Source of the DNA: Shinella sp. WSJ-2
GTDB lineage: Bacteria > Pseudomonadota > Alphaproteobacteria > Rhizobiales > Rhizobiaceae
Reading direction: 5' to 3'
DNA length: 55,229 bases
Assembly: GCF_003432075.1 (NCBI RefSeq)
Contig: NZ_QWBU01000019.1
Span: 1-55,229 of the forward strand
Part shown: positions 52,895 to 55,229 of the stretch, piece after piece
How positions within the stretch are numbered: the first letter of the stretch is position 1
Layout of the letters: each line of letters opens with the position of its first letter
The notes under the pieces: generated by a model
What the model was told of the DNA's origin: nothing
Database searches by the model: none
What the model saw: the letters and a program-made list of their open reading frames with translations, nothing else
Translations under genes and position numbers: made by a program

Positions 52895-52943
52895 ACGAAT
52901 AATAAAAAGATATAGGGGCCGGCTCAATCAAGAACCGACCCCT
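52895..52943 (-). terminator. Orphan intrinsic terminator at the island junction
   Basis: On the minus strand a 12-bp stem with two U-G pairs (52943-52932 with 52925-52914, loop TTGATT) is followed by ATATCTTTTTATT. No minus-strand protein gene ends here. It lies 31 nt after the tRNA-Asn 3' remnant, so it is probably the former terminator of that tRNA gene. Confidence 0.7.
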
Positions 52944-52974
52944 AAACTATAATCAGCATGCTAGCTGAAGAAAC

Positions 52975-52993
52975 TGGCTCCCCGGGCCGGATT
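52975..52993 (-). other. Attachment-site half: 3' end of a tRNA-Asn
   Basis: Read on the minus strand the 19 bases AATCCGGCCCGGGGAGCCA fit the T-loop-to-CCA end of an alphaproteobacterial tRNA-Asn (acceptor CCGGGGA, discriminator G, CCA). No remaining tRNA body is next to it: the sequence departs from a T-arm right after 52993. With an integrase starting 137 nt away this is the likely att core. Confidence 0.6.
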
Positions 52994-53074
52994 TAAGTAG
53001 CTGATACTGCTGTCTTTTATTGTAACCCTCTTGGTTCATGCTCCTAATTTCATTTATATAGGTGTCACGGGTGT

Positions 53075-53094
53075 CTACACGCGTACACGTGTAG
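53075..53094. promoter_or_regulatory. Palindrome upstream of the integrase gene
   Basis: CTACACG-CGTACA-CGTGTAG, a 7-bp perfect inverted repeat 36 nt before the integrase start. It could be an arm-type or operator site for the integrase or an excisionase. Confidence 0.35.
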
Positions 53095-53130
53095 CGCGCA
53101 CCTCACATTGGGAGCGATGTTAGGATCAAG

Positions 53131-54309
53131 ATGGCGAGAAATCTGCTCACTGTCGCGGAAATAAAGGCCGCAGCGAAGCCTAAGCTCCGTGACGGCGACG
53201 GGCTATGGCTCCACACATCGAAGAGTGGAAACCGTAACTGGGTTTTTATCTTCGTGCGGCACGGCCGACGGAGAGAGATGGGACTTGGACCGTTCGGCAG
53301 CGGGACCGGGCAGGTATCTCTCGCTGCTGCCCGGCAGAAAGCAGAAGAGATTAGGACCATACTCGGCCGAGGCGGCGACCCATTCGCCGAAATGGAAGAG
53401 CGCCAGCGAAAGGTGAAACCGGTCCTCTTCGGCGAGCTTGCCGATGAGTATATTAGGACAATGTCGCCAAAGTGGCGTGGAAGGCAGACGTTGCCGGCGT
53501 GGGAGCGTTTCGCGGCGACCTACGCTAAGGGGCTCCGGAAGATACCTGTAACCGACGTCGACACCGACGCGGTTGTACGAGTGCTGACACCACTCTGGAG
53601 TTCGAAGCCCGTAACAGCGGCTAAAACCAGAGAGCGTATCAAGCTAGTGCTCGACCACGCCAAAGCCAGGGGGCTTCGGAGCGGTGACAACCCGGCGGCA
53701 TGGGCTGGCCATTTGGATCAAATACTTCCTCCGCCCAAAAAACTGGTAAGGGGCCATCATGCCGCTATGCCGTATTCTGAACTACCGGCTTTTATGAAGC
53801 GACTCCGCGCGCTTCCAGGCGTGGCAGCGCGGGCGCTCGAGTTCACTATATTGACGGGAGCGCGGAGCGGCGAAACCCGGGGGGCTCCCATTACGGAGTT
53901 CGACTTGGCCAAGCGGGTTTGGACCGTGCCTAAAGAACGAATGAAGGAGCCCCGCGAGCATCGGGTGCCCCTCGGCGATCGGGCCATCGAAATAGTGAAA
54001 AAGATGAGGGACGAGGCCGTCAACGATCTCGTCTTTCCTGGAAAGAAACTAAAACGACCGTTGTCGGACGCCGCACTCGCGAATGTCCTCGATGATCTTG
54101 GTGCCTCGAAATGGACTGTGCACGGGTTCAGGTCGTGCCTATCTACATGGGCCGCCGAAGAAACGATGCACCAGCGCGAGGTAGTCGAAGCCGCACTCGC
54201 ACACGCGGTTGGGGACGCTGTCGAGCGCGCATATCGCCGCGGAGACGCGCTGGCTAAGCGTCGAAAACTGATGGATGACTGGGCGGCATTTTGCGCTAGC
54301 GCAAGCTAG
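53131..54309 (+). CDS. Tyrosine integrase with DUF4102 arm-binding domain
   Basis: A 392-residue phage/island-type integrase. The N-terminal DUF4102-like domain (LRDGDGLWLHTSKSGNRNWV ... REMGLGPFG) binds arm sites. The catalytic residues are in order: Arg in LTGARSGETRG, Lys/His in KEPREHRVPL, HGFR (His-x-x-Arg), His in AALAHAVGD and the nucleophile Tyr in ERAYRRGDAL. It recombines tRNA-type att sites, consistent with the tRNA-Asn remnant just upstream. AGGATCAAG serves as the ribosome binding site. The length matches intact family members. Confidence 0.94.
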   Translation: MARNLLTVAEIKAAAKPKLRDGDGLWLHTSKSGNRNWVFIFVRHGRRREMGLGPFGSGTGQVSLAAARQKAEEIRTILGRGGDPFAEMEERQRKVKPVLFGELADEYIRTMSPKWRGRQTLPAWERFAATYAKGLRKIPVTDVDTDAVVRVLTPLWSSKPVTAAKTRERIKLVLDHAKARGLRSGDNPAAWAGHLDQILPPPKKLVRGHHAAMPYSELPAFMKRLRALPGVAARALEFTILTGARSGETRGAPITEFDLAKRVWTVPKERMKEPREHRVPLGDRAIEIVKKMRDEAVNDLVFPGKKLKRPLSDAALANVLDDLGASKWTVHGFRSCLSTWAAEETMHQREVVEAALAHAVGDAVERAYRRGDALAKRRKLMDDWAAFCASAS

Positions 54310-54322
54310 TAACAGATTTCGC

Positions 54323-54351
54323 TTGACAAAAATCTGATTTTGTAATATATG
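54323..54351 (+). promoter_or_regulatory. Strong sigma-70 promoter with operator for alpA
   Basis: TTGACA (54323-54328), a 17-nt spacer, TATATG (54346-54351), nearly consensus in a GC-rich genome. An inverted repeat CAGATTT (54313-54319) / AAATCTG (54330-54336) surrounds the -35 box and is a likely repressor site. Confidence 0.7.
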
Positions 54352-54442
54352 TAGATGTTAAACGTGTACGATAACTTTACCGATATCGTCAATAGACATT
54401 CGCAGACTTTTAAAATGTAGTCAAGCCCCAGAGGAGAAAAAA

Positions 54443-54652
54443 TTGAGAGCTGACAACGACAATGTTCCCCGCCTAATCACCATGACAGAGGTGTGCGAGA
54501 CCACCTCACTCAGTCGCGCCATGATCAACAAGCTCCGTGCAGCCGGGCGCTTTCCATTGGCAGTTTCCATTACCGAGCGACGGATCGTTTTCGTTCGATC
54601 GGAGGTTGAAGCTTGGCTCGATCAAAGGATCTCGGCGAGGACTGCAGCGTGA
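54443..54652 (+). CDS. AlpA-family excisionase/regulator
   Basis: A 69-residue MerR-like helix-turn-helix protein of the AlpA type: PRLITMTEVCETTSLSRAMI, then NKLRAAGRFPLAVSI and VFVRSEVEAWLDQRI. AlpA-like proteins usually act as regulators or recombination directionality factors of integrated elements. It starts with TTG at 54443 behind GAGGAG, and sits 133 nt downstream of the integrase under its own strong promoter. Confidence 0.88.
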   Translation: MRADNDNVPRLITMTEVCETTSLSRAMINKLRAAGRFPLAVSITERRIVFVRSEVEAWLDQRISARTAA

Positions 54653-54771
54653 TCTGCCCTTGAGCGGCTTCAGCGCGCCTTTGTTAATAGGCGCACCGGC
54701 GTTCGTTTAGCGCTCAACATCCACATCATCATCATCATGAAAACCGGCCGTGAGCCGGCCTAGGAGGAATT

Positions 54772-55125
54772 TTGCGTCTTATCACTACCGAAGAAGGCCT
54801 GAACATCAATCCCGCGCACGTCGTGCAGTTCACCACATTGCGGAACGGCCAGACAAGGATCCTGCTGACCACGGGCGGAGAGCAATATGTGGATACGTGC
54901 AGTGACTCCCTCCGCGACTTGTTCATCCCGGTCATCCCGGCCGCTCCTGGGTTCGTGGCGGTGTTTGCCGACGGGTTAAGCGACGGCACCTTTCACTACC
55001 GTCATCGCTCGGTAATCGCATGGCGGCTTTGCGCGTCAGGAAATTACCCAGTTTTCGAGGGCTACGCTGAAGATGCCGATGACTACGCGGTGGTGATAGA
55101 CCTGTTGATTGCCACTGAGAACTGA
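54772..55125 (+). CDS. Unknown protein, probably truncated by an IS
   Basis: A 117-residue ORF starting with TTG at 54772 behind AGGAGG. The sequence LRNGQTRILLTTGGEQYVDT and GFVAVFADGLSDGTFHYRHR looks like a soluble beta-rich protein; I do not recognise a family. Its last seven or so codons (LLIATEN, stop in CTGAGAACTGA) lie inside the IS21-type terminal repeats, so the true C-terminus has probably been replaced. A (CAT)n run and a small hairpin precede it. Confidence 0.55.
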   Translation: MRLITTEEGLNINPAHVVQFTTLRNGQTRILLTTGGEQYVDTCSDSLRDLFIPVIPAAPGFVAVFADGLSDGTFHYRHRSVIAWRLCASGNYPVFEGYAEDADDYAVVIDLLIATEN

Positions 55126-55229
55126 CCCGGCATAGCCCGATATTTCCATTGAGAATTGACCCATGTTTCAACCGTCCCTCGCGAGTTTTCAGCGAGGGCT
55201 GTGGAGTGATTGACATGGCGTTACTGAGC
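55103..55229 (+). mobile_element. Left end of an IS21-family element
   Basis: Two copies of a TGAGAAYTGACCC repeat lie 34 nt apart (55116-55128 and 55150-55162), the multiple terminal repeats typical of IS21 ends. The element probably begins with TG at 55103. A hairpin CCCTCGC/GCGAGGG (55176-55198) precedes the transposase start, which could block read-in translation. The window ends inside the element. Confidence 0.65.
55215..55229 (+). CDS. istA: Transposase IstA, first codons
   Basis: Only ATG GCG TTA CTG AGC (MALLS) is inside the window. This matches the common start of IS21-family IstA transposases and follows the terminal repeats at the expected distance, with GGAGTGATTGAC as ribosome binding region. 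Too short for independent proof. Confidence 0.5.

Noticed and set aside
54715-54740. (CAT)n run before the 54772 gene that could encode a His-rich leader peptide
   Set aside because: The His frame has no start codon or ribosome binding site; it is better read as a simple repeat.
1-55229. CRISPR array, rRNA genes, toxin-antitoxin pairs or a restriction system
   Set aside because: No regularly spaced short repeats, no rRNA sequence and no recognisable defence genes were seen in the window. The island continues past the end and may carry such cargo.

Overview
The window reads as chromosomal DNA of an alphaproteobacterium of the order Rhizobiales, most likely Rhizobiaceae (Rhizobium/Agrobacterium/Ensifer/Shinella-like). 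The grounds are high GC content, a continuous tuf-S10-spc-alpha ribosomal protein cluster whose alpha part lacks rpsD, a short-lid adenylate kinase, a B12-dependent ribonucleotide reductase, the DUF47-Pit phosphate operon, and recognition sites of alphaproteobacterial type (EcfG, FixK, NrdR, LexA GTTC-N7-GTTC). I cannot fix the genus from the sequence alone.

Region 1 (1-15.4 kb) is the ribosomal super-cluster on the + strand: end of tuf, rpsJ-rplC-rplD-rplW-rplB-rpsS-rplV-rpsC-rplP-rpmC-rpsQ, rplN-rplX-rplE-rpsN-rpsH-rplF-rplR-rpsE-rpmD-rplO, secY-adk, rpsM-rpsK-rpoA-rplQ. Most genes overlap or abut. The exceptions are a few 120-320 nt gaps packed with hairpins, terminators and promoters. Three of these gaps look like undescribed cis-acting RNA structures: rpsJ/rplC, rpsQ/rplN and rpsM/rpsK.

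Region 2 (15.5-52.9 kb) is housekeeping and stress chromosome. It holds a diguanylate cyclase, MsrPQ (periplasmic methionine sulfoxide repair), a DegP-type protease overlapping rarA, hydrolases, an endonuclease/exonuclease/phosphatase-fold membrane protein, and a degenerate GIY-YIG protein. Next come nrdJ with a dense upstream control region, xanthine phosphoribosyltransferase, a universal stress protein behind a perfect FixK/FNR box, wrbA and tRNA-Leu(UAA). Then follow DUF47-pit with a Pho box, trkH, threonine dehydratase with a possible leader peptide, a second diguanylate cyclase, ppk2, a CorA/ZntB transporter, and the divergent pair aldR/ald with a phased operator. The region ends with an OmpA-like protein, the operon cysK-alaX-sseA-GNAT, cfa, and two small genes each behind an EcfG (general stress sigma factor) promoter.

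Region 3 (about 52.9 kb to the end) is the left end of an integrated element. A 19-bp copy of a tRNA-Asn 3' end and its orphan terminator mark the junction. After it come a tyrosine integrase, an AlpA-type regulator with a strong promoter, an unknown protein apparently cut short by an IS21-family element, and the first codons of that element's istA.

No CRISPR array, rRNA or complete prophage is visible. The most novel-looking signals are the rpsM/rpsK tandem RNA motif with a compensatory base change, the rpsQ/rplN pseudoknot-plus-terminator, the catalytically dead GIY-YIG fusion, and the EcfG-driven small-protein pair.
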